Origin: Monodelphis domestica
Lineage: Eukaryota > Chordata > Mammalia > Didelphimorphia > Didelphidae
Direction: 5' to 3'
DNA: 64,000 nucleotides
Assembly (NCBI RefSeq): GCF_027887165.1
Contig: NC_077234.1
Span: forward strand, 142,095,857 to 142,159,856
Part shown: piece after piece, positions 38,610 through 49,901 of the stretch
Layout: each line of letters opens with the position of its first letter
Position numbering within the stretch: the first letter of the stretch is position 1
Program-made: the position numbers and the translations under genes
Notes under the pieces: model-generated
Seen by the model: only the letters and a program-made list of their open reading frames with translations
Told to the model about the DNA's origin: nothing
Database searches by the model: none

Positions 38610-38837
38610 GACTAGAGTTTTTTTTTTTTAAACCCTTATCTTCTGTCTTGGAATCAATACTGTGTATTGGCTTCAAGGCAAAAGAGTGGTAAGGACTAGG
38701 CAATGGAGGTCAAGTGACTTGTCCAGGGTCACACAGCTCAGAAGTGTCAGAGGCCAGATTTGAACCTGGGACCTCCCATCTCTAGGCTTGGCTCTCAATC
38801 CACTGAACTACCCAACTGCCCCTTGACTAGAGTTTTT
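38610..38837 (-). mobile_element. MAR1-type SINE with 13-bp target duplication
   Basis: Body 38623-38824 is a full reversed MAR1-type element (CCCTTATCTTCTGTCTTGGA ... CTGAACTACCCAACTGCCCC). GACTAGAGTTTTT flanks it at 38610-38622 and 38825-38837. Confidence 0.96.
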
Positions 38838-39069
38838 AAAACTTAGTCTTTAATAAAATGCTACTACAGTATCACAGAATATTTTTTTTTATTGTATCAA
38901 AAAATTATGTGAAAACACTAAAGTTGAGCTTTGCAATATCAGCTGCCCTGAAAAGCCAAGTAATATCAAATGTTAAAAGTTATAATGACAGATAGCAAAA
39001 TTCACCATAATAAGTAGGTAAAATAATGTGACCACTTGATAAATTATTTTCCCTTTTTAGGCATCTAAC

Positions 39070-39400
39070 AGAATTTATTTATATATATATATATTTGTGT
39101 GTGTATGTATATATATATACATACACACACATATATGTAATGTCATATATAATATAAATAAAGTATGTCAGTTTTGATTTATAGAGATATCATACATAAG
39201 ATGAATAGCTATACAGATAGATATAAAGTATGGAATTTATATATGTTTTTGATATACATATATTTTACATGGATATAATATAAATAATATAATATAAATG
39301 GATATAAATATGTGTGGTACAAAAATACCTCTATAATATACAAATATATATATATATCATATAAACAACTAACATGTATATATTTAGATTATATACACAT
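39070..39400. repeat. TA/TG-rich low-complexity region
   Basis: TA runs at 39079-39092 and 39109-39118 with TG/CA between them, ATATAATATAAATA-type sequence, and another TA run at about 39342-39357. Confidence 0.85.
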
Positions 39401-40745
39401 CTGTTAGAATATCTGCAAAAATTAACACATACTTCTCATCCACACCCACACATCTTTCAGATTAAATTGTCTTTTTCTTATTTAAATAATCTACAGTAAA
39501 AACGGAATTTCAATCTTTTTGAAATTTCTTTTTTTGTGTCCTTAAAACTACTTGGGCTATTTCTATACTACATAAGATCAATGGACTGAAAAGCAAAAGA
39601 ATGCAACCATACTAGGTATTTGATGTTGCACGCAATAAGAATAGACCTAATTATCTTACTGAATTCTACTGTTTAAATGCAATTCTTTTAAATTGGTTGA
39701 GCCAAAGATACAACTTATGATATAATGAAAACATACAATAAATATATGGTCAATCTTTGTGACAACATAATCCTGACTCCTTAGATAAAATCATACTGTC
39801 TATATCATGATTAGTAAACTATTAAAAGAAACTCCTCTGTGTCTTGCCAGAACTGTTACAATATCCCAAGTAGAAACCAATCAATGTGTAAAAGCCACTA
39901 TAAACATAAATTTAGATGTGACATCAGTTCAGTATACCCTGAACTAAAAAAAAAATTAGTCTGTAAAAGGTAATTGTTCAATTCAATTCTTATTTGTTCA
40001 GTTAATAATGTTAAATATATTGATATATTTATATTATAAGACATAATATAAATATATCATATACACACATAATTTCCATACTCTATATTTATCTACTTTA
40101 TGTGTGATATCTATTAATTAATACAGAATATATCTTATCTATCTCTTATGTATGAAAATTGAGTTTGAGGAAGTAAAGATTTAGTAGGTACCATATTAGC
40201 CAACCTTGCATAAATGTTGTATTCATAATATTCATTTAAATATTCCTAGAAACCATAAGTTCCTGGCTAGTTTTCATCAATATTCCTATGCAAATAATGC
40301 TAAAAATCACTCTTCTAACTTTCTGCTAACATAAAGTTATACATTTTTGTTATCATAGCAACATGCCTTTGCATGTAATATTTCTTGTGGATGATTTTCC
40401 TTTTCAACTGTTATTTGTTTGTTGTCTATCATTTACTTAATAATATCCACCTGTAAGATTCAATATTCTCTTCAAATATGATGCTTGTTATATCTTAATG
40501 CCTAAATATACCAAATATCATCTGATAGAAAATCTGATTGTAAGCTTTTTGACCATTATTCTAAGAAAAAAAAAATTCAGCCAATCAGAAATTTGCTAAG
40601 AAACGATAATGTGGGATATCTATTGAATGCAATTTTGGGGGCCAACTTTCTCATCCAAGAATATTCTATAGCTACCAATACTTACGTCCAGTCAAAAGTT
40701 GTTAGATTAATTGAAGGTTCATCTGTACAACTGCCTTTCTATGCT
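39400..40745. other. AT-rich intergenic sequence, nothing recognised
   Basis: No gene or datable repeat. Confidence 0.5.
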
Positions 40746-40749
40746 ATCT

Positions 40750-40895
40750 GTGCAAATTGAAAAATAGTATTTAGAGCTATAATAGGCCTTAATGATAATT
40801 TAGACTAAACTTTAACTTGAAAAATATGAAAGCTGTACCCCAGAGAGGTAAAGGGACTTGATTAAGGTTATATTGATATGCTAAAGGATTTTTCC
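40750..40895 (-). mobile_element. Old SINE, minus strand
   Basis: TAGAGCTATAATAGGCCTTA, GAAAGCTGTACCCCAGAGAG and AGGGACTTGATTAAGGTTAT fit reversed CORE-SINE text. Confidence 0.45.
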
Positions 40896-41429
40896 ATCAA
40901 AATAGTTTAATTAAATTTATGACTGTTATTTTAAAAAGTGGGAATAAAGTCAATGTGATAGAAATCATTCCATCATGAATAATTTGTTTTATACAACATG
41001 TCTTATTGTGAACTAGAAAACATCATTTTTGATGAATTAAGATTCTTTTTCATTAACTTTTTTCTCATTAAAAGTCATATGCATGTATTTGCTCTGTTTA
41101 TATAAGAATTTTAAAAGCTGCTTACAACAGCAATAACAACAAAAGACCTATTTACTCTAGTACCATAGATCAAAAACTGAATCCGATTAGCCTTGAATTG
41201 TTTCCAATATATTTTCCAAAAATTAGACAATGAAATGGTTGAAAAACAAAGGCACTAAATGGACAATGAAAAAAAAACTGGATCCTATGAAAATATATCA
41301 ACCTTGTCACTAATCCATTTATGAACTTCATGATAAACTAATTTCTTTTAATAAACCTGTTCCATTTAAAGCATATACTAAACAAATAGAGTCTGTTTTA
41401 TTACACTTTGCAAGTTTTTTGTTGTTGTA

Positions 41430-41565
41430 GTTCTTTTTTAACAACCATTTTACAGACTGAAATAGGCTCAGAGAACTGAAGTGATTGGACACAAGGTCAC
41501 AAAGCTAGTAACAGAGATGCCAATCTAGTCTTCTTTTCACCATATCACTGCATTGCTCTTATAGT
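41430..41565 (-). mobile_element. MIR, minus strand
   Basis: CCATTTTACAGACTGAAATA, GGCTCAGAGAACTGAAGTGA and CACAAGGTCACAAAGCTAGT match reversed MIR. A TGCATTGCTC end at about 41550 matches its head. Confidence 0.7.
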
Positions 41566-42844
41566 ACAGTTATCATGAAAAGATCAAATCAAACACTAGG
41601 AAAAAAGTAAGAAAAATCTTCATATGCCCAACTGAATGTCAATAAATACTAGATTCACTGATTAATTATAGCACAGTTTTCACATTTATTTTTCCAGACC
41701 AAAATTTTGTAGCTCTGAGGCAATTAAGGATTGAGGTTTTTATTCTTTATGTCTATATTTTTTTCCGTATATACTGTTTTTTTTATCCTATTAATATGAT
41801 GCAATGTTATCTTTTCTACCAATGGAAAAATGGAAAGAAAAAGAAATAGAACATGAGCCAGAGGATAAGAAATGCATGCCTCTTTACTCCACATTCCTGA
41901 GCTCCAGATGTTTAGAAGTAGCTGCCTTACTGTTGAATTATTTCTATAATATTCCGAAGACCCTCTAATTTATAAATGTTCAGATATTTAATAAATAAAT
42001 ATTTAATGATTATATTATATAAAATAAGAAATTTAAACAAAAATTCATCATTATAGTATACTTTCATTTTAAGTATAAACAAAAGCCCCTATAAGTTTCA
42101 AAAAGAATTACAAAAATAATGTTTGAGCCTACTATTTACCTATTTTAGATATGAATCATATATATGAAATCATGTTTATCATTGTTTCATCTTTCCTACC
42201 AGATAGCTTAGGTATTTTAATATAAATATAATTATAAGTTCATATTTATACAACAAACAATCACAAGTATACAACTATGTATATTCAAGTCTAGTATTGG
42301 ATATGTCACTTGGTGTCATAGCTTACTGAAAGTGAAAAATGTGAAAAAAAATTATTTCAACTACTGACTGATATGTGGACCCAAAATCAAGTAATTGGTT
42401 GAGTTGATTTTGTTATTGATTTAATTGTCTGTTAGGAACAGACAATTGTGTGTTTCAATACAACCAATCAACTTTCCTGAAATTCATACCTCATACTGAG
42501 GTAAGAAATCACTGACTTTATTTCTGTTTTATTCAATATCAATGGAAGCAGAGTGTTCTAGATCAAAATGAAGTCAATAAATATGTCAATAGTGTAAATT
42601 AGAAGAGATGGATAAATACATCATCTTTTATTTTGAACTATCATAAAAGTTTCCATTTTTGGCTTATAATTATGGTTCTAATTTATTGTACCTATTTAAC
42701 TTATGGAGGAGATGGTAGAAACCAATCATATTAAAGATTTTTAAATGGTACTTTTAAATGCAACCCATGTGACATATTTTATCCTAACTTGAATTATAGT
42801 TATTTGCATATATATAATAGCTTTAACATAATGACAACTTTTAA

Positions 42845-42945
42845 ATGCAGAGACAAAGTCTCAATCATCTCTGATTCCCACAAGCACAATATTTTACACA
42901 TAGTAAGCAATCAAAATTATTTGATAAATGAATGCATAAATTATA
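42845..42945 (+). mobile_element. L2 3' terminus
   Basis: GCAGAGACAAAGTCTCAATC, CTGATTCCCACAAGCACAAT, TTTTACACATAGTAAGCAAT and TTTGATAAATGAATG match the L2 end (GGCAGGGACT ... CACATAGTAGGTGCTCAAT ... GTTGAATGAATG). Confidence 0.65.
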
Positions 42946-42949
42946 ACTT

Positions 42950-45600
42950 GGATATTCAAGACTAAGTTGTATTTTATTTTCTCAGATACAAATTGCCCTC
43001 ACTTTGGGGAGATCTTTATTAAAATGTATAATTTTCTTATTGCACTAAGATTTGTTAAGCCATATTAAAATGAGGTGAAGTAAGAAATAAAACCCAATAA
43101 TTATCTAGATAATTACATTCAAAACACAATTTTAAGCTCAATGGGCAGTTAATTCAGGCCAAAGGGCTTAATTTTGACTTAATCTATATCATTATCTCAT
43201 GCCCATTTCAGTTTGAAATCTAAAACACTTGTGCCCATATATTCTATTGTCTAAAATATCCAAGATATTTGACTTTTAATGAAAAATATTGTTGATAGTT
43301 CACTATAGAGGGTTAACACTGTCCTTGAGCCTAAGTAACATGAAACCTCAATAGTGAATCAGCCTTTAGGTAGTAGACATTGTAATTTTGAAACAATGTG
43401 ATTGTATTTCCCTCAAGCTTCTGAACACCAAGAATAAATGCCAGTCTGTTTTCGGTGTTAGTTTGCATAGTCTATATTAGCATCATTTCTATAGATGCAA
43501 TATAATCTCAGGCAATTACCCCCAAAATTTGTCAGAGCCTACCCATTTACCACATTAAGGCAACTCACAGTTTAACCCCACCATAAGCAGGCACAGAATT
43601 TGGCATATTTGTTTATATAATTTGATAATCTTTTAAATAAACAGCAATTTATGATCATTTGGATCACATTCACTTTTGAATGAAAAATGAACAAAAATTC
43701 AAAGTAATATTATAATTAGGCTATTAGCACATTTAAACATTCCTATCATACTGCTATTGCACAAGCATAGGAACAAAAAGAATGGCTTTTTCTAAAAAAA
43801 GCTTTGAAGAAAACCTGACTTGGAAACCATGAAGTACTTTACAGATCCTTTCATTGTCCCCTTGGACCTTCCCTCACTCACAGCAAATTCACTGAGATCT
43901 CTACCCAAATAAGAAAACATTTATTAATAAGCTGGCATAACCCAAAGCCAAATACATTATGCTTGAAATCACCAGTGTGATTTTAAATGAATATTAAAAA
44001 GTAGAACAATTCTACCTAGACACATATCCAATACACAGCTTTCTATCTTTTCATTTAAGAGAAAAAATATTATGGTGCTGTTTGATCAATTTTCTAGCTA
44101 CCACTTCATAAACATATAAAATGGTTAAACAATACATTTCTATGGCAACTACTTAAATTCTAAGATATTCCTAGTTTCAGAAGCAGTATAGATAGTTCCT
44201 TTAAAACAATGAAACTAAGCAAGATATCTCTGTCTTCTTCCCTTTCCTGTTCTACACAACTGATTTTTTTTTTTGCTTTGATGAATTGAAGAGTGATTCA
44301 ACTGGAAGCAACATACTTTATACACTGCATGTGACACTTACAGTTACACTGTTCCTTTAGAGTTAAAAACAAAAAATAAAATAAGACAAAACAAAACAGA
44401 AAAGAAATAGCAGCAAATTGAGACGAAAATGATGTAGGGAGACTGCATGCATTATGTATCCTGCAAATAGAAGATATATTATTATGACAGAGATACTTTA
44501 TCAAAATGAATAAAACATTGTCTGTCTAATAAATGTTCTATATAGTCAGTCATTATATATTTGGGCATTACTCATTCTACTTCCCTGAATGTGTTTTTCA
44601 TATGCTTTACTTATCTAAGTACTCTGACAGTGCTAATCTTACCAGAATCAATATCTAATTCATTTTCTTTCATTGTCTTTGCACATCTATAATTAATAAA
44701 TTGCTGCAATCCACAAATCTTTGTTACCTTAAATGAAGGGCACTATCCCTCCTAGATACAAATCATGACAAAGATGACCCAAGTTTTAGATGATCTTTAT
44801 ATTTACTGTCTCTGAATGAATAAGCATGGGGAATAATTTATCTTTTAAGACGTACTATCTCTAGTCACCAAAATATATCTGATCTATAAACTGAAAAAAG
44901 CTTTTATATTGTTAGAAAGGTGTAATTAGCATTATCTATCATTTATAAAATGATAGATGCCTTTAAAGGTTTGTCAAATACTATGAAAAAATTAATAAAA
45001 CATAACAATTCCTCACCTGGTCCTCTCATACTATACCATATCACACATAGTCTAGAATGAAATTCATATTGTATCATGTATAAAATAGAGACAAATCCAT
45101 AGTCTTTTATAAACACTTTATGAAGTGAAACAATTAACAAACAGAGAGAGAGAGAACAAATACTTATCTAATACCTGTCATCTGAGGTAGTTAAACTTCT
45201 GCTAGTTTCCCTGCTTCTTATTTTATTTTCATGTTACCTGGCTCTTAATATATTAGGGGGAAAAAAGGGGAACGGATCTAATACTTTATAACCACGAAAG
45301 GAAGCCTGTTGTACATTCATTTAAAAGACCTAATGGTCCCAAAAAGAAAAACTGATGACCTCTGTTGCTAGAGGATAATAATTACACTCACATTGAATGT
45401 TCTACCAAAATGAGCAACCCACAACTAAAATTAAAGGAGAAAATAAAAAATGGCTTTGGGAAGTCACATTTAATAATAGAAAATATTTTTTTTTATTATT
45501 CAAGTGCTACATAAACTAAATAATCTCCAGAATACCACAGTTCCAGTAAATAATTCTTCTTTAGAAACTGAATTCTAGAAGAAGGTTCTTCTTTCATTAT
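42950..45600. other. Unique AT-rich sequence downstream of SLITRK1
   Basis: About 2.6 kb without recognisable repeats apart from a GA run near 45143. This absence is unusual for the window and could mean constraint, but no particular element was identified. Confidence 0.45.
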
Positions 45601-45666
45601 TTCAGAGGACCTTTCCTATTCCATTTCTGTTACTCATTTTCCATCCACGTCTATGATCTGTGCTTT

Positions 45667-45672
45667 TTTATT
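45667..45672 (-). terminator. Distal candidate poly(A) signal of SLITRK1
   Basis: AATAAA on the SLITRK1 strand about 2.0 kb after the stop codon, at the end of the repeat-free stretch, followed within 40 bases by GTGGATGG, a plausible G/U-rich downstream element. Another AATAAA (45497-45492) lies a little further on. Confidence 0.4.
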
Positions 45673-45959
45673 GCACTTCTCAGAGGTGGGTATGTGCTGT
45701 AATGCAGACCCATTCGTATTTGAAGTTTTGTTAGTCCCTGCTGTACAAATGGACTCTGCCTAGAGAAAGCCAAGAACAATGTTTAAGATTGCAGTTACAT
45801 TGCATTGAACCCCTTAATGTTTTTCCTGTTAATTAAAGGACCACTACCAGAAAGCTCAATGAACTAAGAGAAAACCTCATTTATGTGGATGATCAGAGTT
45901 AAGATGTGTGTTTTCTTTACCAATTTTCTAGGTGCATTTATGAGGGGGGAGGGATTCCC

Positions 45960-46215
45960 TTAACTAATTAGTTTTACCATTTCCAGCAGCTGTTAAAGTC
46001 AAATCGCCAGCAGCATCTCAACTGCCAGTCATTAGGGCTGCTGCGTTTCAGCAAGGAGTGCTGACCAATGAAATCTCCACTCTGTTTAATGAGACCGATC
46101 TAGGCAGAGTCAATTAAATCAAATTTCCACTAACATCCCTAATATATCTGCAGTGTGTGCAGCACCAGCAAAAGCAGCAGCGAGGGAGTTCCAGCATTAA
46201 TAAAGGAATTCACTG
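45960..46215. promoter_or_regulatory. Conserved-looking non-coding block downstream of SLITRK1
   Basis: A repeat-free stretch with balanced composition inside AT-rich surroundings. It includes a homeodomain-type TAATTAG (45965-45971), an E-box CAGCTG (45987-45992), a CCAAT within GACCAATGAAA, and CAATTAAATC. Such a cluster beside a developmental neuronal gene resembles an enhancer or a conserved 3' UTR segment. Conservation is a guess from texture, since no alignment was possible. Confidence 0.35.
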
Positions 46216-46222
46216 CCGCATT

Positions 46223-46257
46223 GGGGGGGGGGAGGGGTGCGAGGGGGGAGAAAGGGG
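46223..46257 (+). repeat. G-run cluster, G-quadruplex candidate
   Basis: Ten G (46223-46232), four G (46234-46237), six G (46243-46248) and four G (46254-46257) with loops of 1-5 bases. On the plus strand this meets the usual quadruplex pattern. It lies 1.4 kb beyond the SLITRK1 stop, so the G-rich strand would be the template if the transcript reaches here. Confidence 0.6.
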
Positions 46258-47109
46258 AACGAAATGATTTAAACATCATGAGGAGGTTATAGGGCATCAA
46301 CAAGACACAAAGGGTAGGTAGTTAAATTAGGAGATTAGAGAATCTGCCTTAATGTAGTAAGGGAAGGGATCCGCCCCCTCCCTTTCCCTCCCCCATCCCT
46401 GCCAACACATACCATATCAGCCACTTGAAAAATGAAGCTGGAAAAATATAAGGACCCAGAGTTGAAAACATTTTCACTTTAATACTGAAAAAATATGCCA
46501 TTATAAAATCCTCGGATAGAATTAGTAAGTTTCACGTGCTTCCTCGATTCTGTTTTTCTCCTTAATAGTAAGATTTACACCAGCACAGAATTGCTACCAT
46601 TAAGATTGCAGCCTAAGCACTAGAGTGACATTAATTGGTCATGCTTAACTGCCTCGGAATTATTTTTTGTGAATGTTTACACTGATACCATAATAGAAAT
46701 CAAGGGTACTAATTTTACATTCAGATGGAAGGCATTATTGGATACTTATAGAAAAATAACCAAAAAAAAATACCAAAGAAACCCTGGAAAACCTCTCCAA
46801 AGAAAGTAAAATTTTAAACTCATAAAATGAACTGACTATCCATGCAAATGTCTTAAATAAAATCTTTACATTTTTTCACAGTAAATGTACCGCTCTGTAC
46901 TGCCTATCATCACGAAAAAATGGCGAAATGGCACTTTTAGATTATACTGTATTTTGTTTATAGAAAGTTTGATACGATGGGACTTATCAGGTAAGAGGGT
47001 GGATGGTGTGAATTAGACGCTGTCTCCGGTTGAGTGGGAGGGGGAGCGTCCCTGGGGTGCGTTGTATCCATGCGAGCCATGCAGCACTTTTTGTTCGGAA
47101 TCCGAGTCA

Positions 47110-47115
47110 TTTATT
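47110..47115 (-). terminator. Proximal candidate poly(A) signal of SLITRK1
   Basis: TTTATT on the plus strand is AATAAA on the SLITRK1 strand, about 555 bases after the stop codon. It would give a short 3' UTR. Confidence 0.35.
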
Positions 47116-47666
47116 TACATTACATTCATGCCTTCGTGCAACTTCCCTTCCCTGAAGTATCAGCAGGGAGGCCTTCATGTCCCCCTCCTCACGGGGCTAA
47201 TCCACAGGGGAAAAAATAGATATCTATCTATATATAGAGACGTAGGTATATTTATACATATTTATAGGACAATAACAATTGCTCGCCCTATAAGAGTTTG
47301 GCCAAGTGTGTCGTCTGCCCTCTTTTTAGTCTCCAAGGCTCACTAAGGGCATAGTCAGATGTTAGAAGCGCTGCTCCACCTTGCTGCCTCTCAAAAGCGG
47401 TTTAGAGCTAGCGAGCTGGCTTCGATTCCCCTAGTTATGCCACAGTCTTCGCACTATTTGGCTTTCCCAGAGGATAGCTGAGGGGCCAGAACCCTCTTCT
47501 CCTAACACTGTAGGTAGATTGATTGATTGATTGATGCCAATCACGCTTTGGCGTGGGCAATCCATTTAAGTACACAAGTCAAGGTTTCTTTCACCACTTT
47601 GTTGCTAGCTGCGAAACTTGTGGAAAAGCGACCCACCTCCCCTCCCCCACCCTCTGCCCCGGGTTT

Positions 47667-49757
47667 TTAGTCTGATAGAGAGTGAGAGCCACAGTCATAA
47701 ACTCTATGGGCTCCATCTGCATTGTAAGGTCCGTTGTGCCAGTAAGAAGAATCACAGACTGTCTGTAAGGAATTGATTTCAGATGCTGAGGAGTTGGCAT
47801 CCCTTCTCTTTGAGCGCTTTCGGTTCCTCAGGATAAACACTAGCATGCCAACCACTGTGAAGGCAGAAGTGACAAACACCAACAGGAGTCCCGGGACCAG
47901 CACCGAAATAGAGACCCTGCTGGTCTCTAGGTAGGAATTGGAATGAGTCCCTGTCTCCGCCAACCCAGTGCTGTTTTTACTGTGTGAAGTTAACGTAGGC
48001 GAGATCTTTGCATACAGCTGGGGGCACATCACGTCATTGGAGAGGAACATGAAATCTGCTTTAAAGAAGTCTTCTGGGGACTCGCACTTCAGATCGCTCA
48101 TGATCACCTCAGGACCCAGGCGCTCTGCCCATTGTTTGAAAGGCACAATCGTGCAAGAGCACTCCCAAGGGTTGCCGTGCAGATCTATCTGTATGATGGA
48201 GGTTAACTGATCCAATACCCCCGCTACTGGGAGGTAGAGGAAATAGTTATTGTGGAGACTTAGCTTAGAGAGTGAGACCCCAGCAAACACGTCGACAGGT
48301 AGGGATCTCAGCAAGTTGTTGTTGAGAATGAGTATCCTCAGTTTGGGCATAGCATTGAAGGTACCCGGGAGGATAAGCTGGATCTCATTAAACTCCACAT
48401 TCAGGTACTCTAGGTTCAGCAGCCCGGTGAATTTTTCTCGAGAGAGGGTGTCCAGGTAGTTGCTATCCATGTATAGCCATCTTAGGTCCAAAAGATTCTT
48501 GAATGTGTTGTTTTCCACAGTTGCGATATTATTGTTTCCTAGATCCAACAGATTAAGATTACGATAATCCAGAAAGTGAGCTTTTCTAATGGTGTGGATC
48601 TTGTTGTCTCTCAAAAATAGCTCTTGCACGTTGGAGGGCTTGGGCTTCAAGTCAGCCAAACTGCTCACGTTTCGGTCATTGCAATTCACCTTTAGACCCG
48701 AATCTGGGATCTGGTCACAGCTACATATTTCTGGACAGGGCATACTTCTGCCCGAAGGTTTGCTTTTGGCATTGATTGCTGATACCGCCGCAGTAGGTCT
48801 GATCTTGATTTGCCAGTTGACTGGAATCTTTGTACCTCCATTTGGAGCAGCCCCTGGAGTGGCAGGATCTTCTTGGCCGTTAATCTTAAAGGGTGTTGGA
48901 ATGGGGCCAGGGGCACAGGTCTCCTCCTGGGCAGGGGGGGCAGCGAGACTAGAATCCACTCGGTTTTTCAAAGGACACAGATCTTGTTCTGAGGTCTCAT
49001 TAAGATCTTTGCCCTGAAGTCTAGTGGGGGCTTCGCAGACCACACGCCCAATAAGTGCGTTTTTGGGGATGTTCTCTAGCCATTCCTTCAGAGACAACAG
49101 ATCACAAGTGCAGTCCCAGGGGTTATCCTCTAGCAGGATTTCAGCAATGCCTGGGATCTGCTCCAAGACCTCCTCATAAGGCAATGTTTTAAGTCTGTTT
49201 CCCCGAAGGTCGAGGTGGGTGATGGGAACATATTGGAATACATTGGCAGGTAAGGTGCTGATGAGGTTGTCATTTAAAATGAGTACCTCCAGCTTGTTTA
49301 AGTCCCGAAATGCTCCCGGGTCAATATCTCTTAATAAATTAAAATCAGCCTGGAGGTATTCCAGATCGTCCAACCCCAGGAAAGTCTGTTCTCGGAAAGA
49401 TTTAATCTTGTTGTTATTGATGTGGAGTCTCTTCACCAGCTGCAGCCCCAGAAAAGCCCCGGGAACAATTTCATGCAAGCCGTTGTTTTCCATGTGCAAA
49501 CTAACCGCATTATAAAAGTTAGCGAACTCATTAGGAAAAAGTCGGGTGAGAGAATTTCCATGCAGAAATAAATGGTAAAACTGCGAAGTGGGGGCAGTGA
49601 AATGCTGCAGACTTGTAAAACCTTTTTTCTCACAGTCTACGTGCAGGTCCCCTTCTATCTCGTTGCAGGAACAGATCTTCTCTTTGCAAACGTCCCCTGT
49701 AATGTTTCCAGCGGCAAAACAAAGAGACGTCTCCAGCAACAGAATCCAAAGCAGCAT
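47667..49757 (-). CDS. SLITRK1: SLITRK1, synaptic leucine-rich-repeat transmembrane protein
   Basis: Single-exon, 696-codon reading frame without internal stops, ending in TAA at 47667-47669. SLITRK1 is a neuronal type I membrane protein that shapes neurite outgrowth and excitatory synapses through presynaptic LAR-type phosphatases. Seen here: signal peptide (about 1-17); first LRR domain with N-cap Cys 24/29/31/42 and C-cap Cys 216/218/241/261; variable linker (about 265-340); second LRR domain with caps Cys 341/345/347/359 and 533/535/558/578; transmembrane helix about 615-643, then [10 protein letters not shown]-terminus SHSLSD with Ser695, the reported CK2 / 14-3-3 site. Extracellular sequons include N18, N253, N363, N416 and N595. 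The ATG at 49757 is chosen because only a TTG lies further upstream in frame, directly after an in-frame TGA, and because it gives the human length. Context is AAAATGC, with A at -3. Oddities: unpaired Cys281 and Lys584. SLITRK family certain; SLITRK1 itself rests on remembered near-identity. Confidence 0.97.
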   Translation of the reverse strand: MLLWILLLETSLCFAAGNITGDVCKEKICSCNEIEGDLHVDCEKKGFTSLQHFTAPTSQFYHLFLHGNSLTRLFPNEFANFYNAVSLHMENNGLHEIVPGAFLGLQLVKRLHINNNKIKSFREQTFLGLDDLEYLQADFNLLRDIDPGAFRDLNKLEVLILNDNLISTLPANVFQYVPITHLDLRGNRLKTLPYEEVLEQIPGIAEILLEDNPWDCTCDLLSLKEWLENIPKNALIGRVVCEAPTRLQGKDLNETSEQDLCPLKNRVDSSLAAPPAQEETCAPGPIPTPFKINGQEDPATPGAAPNGGTKIPVNWQIKIRPTAAVSAINAKSKPSGRSMPCPEICSCDQIPDSGLKVNCNDRNVSSLADLKPKPSNVQELFLRDNKIHTIRKAHFLDYRNLNLLDLGNNNIATVENNTFKNLLDLRWLYMDSNYLDTLSREKFTGLLNLEYLNVEFNEIQLILPGTFNAMPKLRILILNNNLLRSLPVDVFAGVSLSKLSLHNNYFLYLPVAGVLDQLTSIIQIDLHGNPWECSCTIVPFKQWAERLGPEVIMSDLKCESPEDFFKADFMFLSNDVMCPQLYAKISPTLTSHSKNSTGLAETGTHSNSYLETSRVSISVLVPGLLLVFVTSAFTVVGMLVFILRNRKRSKRRDANSSASEINSLQTVCDSSYWHNGPYNADGAHRVYDCGSHSLSD

Positions 49758-49759
49758 TT

Positions 49760-49840
49760 TTAAACTGAGCAATTCATCCCCGATTTCATCACAAAGTAAC
49801 AGCAATCATCCTGTTTTCCACAGACACAGTTCAAGTTCAT
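49760..49840 (-). promoter_or_regulatory. Upstream ORF abutting the SLITRK1 start
   Basis: A 26-codon open frame on the SLITRK1 strand starts at the ATG at 49840-49838 and ends with TAA at 49762-49760, two bases before the SLITRK1 ATG at 49757. Two more in-frame ATGs (49789 and 49777) share the same stop. The first ATG has a weak context (T at -3); the two later ones have G at -3. A short overlapping ORF in another frame (ATG at 49809, six codons) stops at the second ATG. If this stretch is in the mRNA, ribosomes must leak past these starts or reinitiate to make SLITRK1. The ORF is read directly; translation of it is inference. Confidence 0.6.
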
Positions 49841-49901
49841 TTACCACTTCAATGTCCGAAACCAAGGAAGAAGAAGAAAAAAATAGGCTTTCGGGTTTTT
49901 T

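Larger units (their letters stand above)
45600..47666 (-). other. Probable SLITRK1 3' UTR and downstream flank
   Basis: About 2 kb following the SLITRK1 stop codon holds no recognisable SINE, LINE or LTR sequence, in contrast to most of the window, and has mixed base composition. It ends near a candidate AATAAA on the minus strand (45672-45667); another candidate lies much closer to the stop (47115-47110). The extent of the transcript cannot be read from sequence alone. Confidence 0.5.

Noticed and set aside
47000..47666. miR-24-1* (miR-189) site in the SLITRK1 3' UTR, as discussed for human var321
   Set aside because: No exact seed complement (GCCTAC on the plus strand) was seen in this stretch. 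The human site pairs partly by G:U wobble, so absence of an exact match proves nothing and I do not annotate it.
48589..49017. 142-codon frame antisense to SLITRK1, and others overlapping the gene
   Set aside because: Shadow frames of a GC-richer conserved coding exon; no independent evidence.
49758..49805. A 16-residue N-terminal extension of SLITRK1
   Set aside because: The extended frame begins at TTG, not ATG, directly after an in-frame TGA. The internal ATG at 49757 gives a proper signal peptide and the 696-residue family length.
49790..49830. 3' splice site just before the SLITRK1 ATG
   Set aside because: AACAG precedes GATGATTGC, but there is no convincing polypyrimidine tract; kept as continuous leader.
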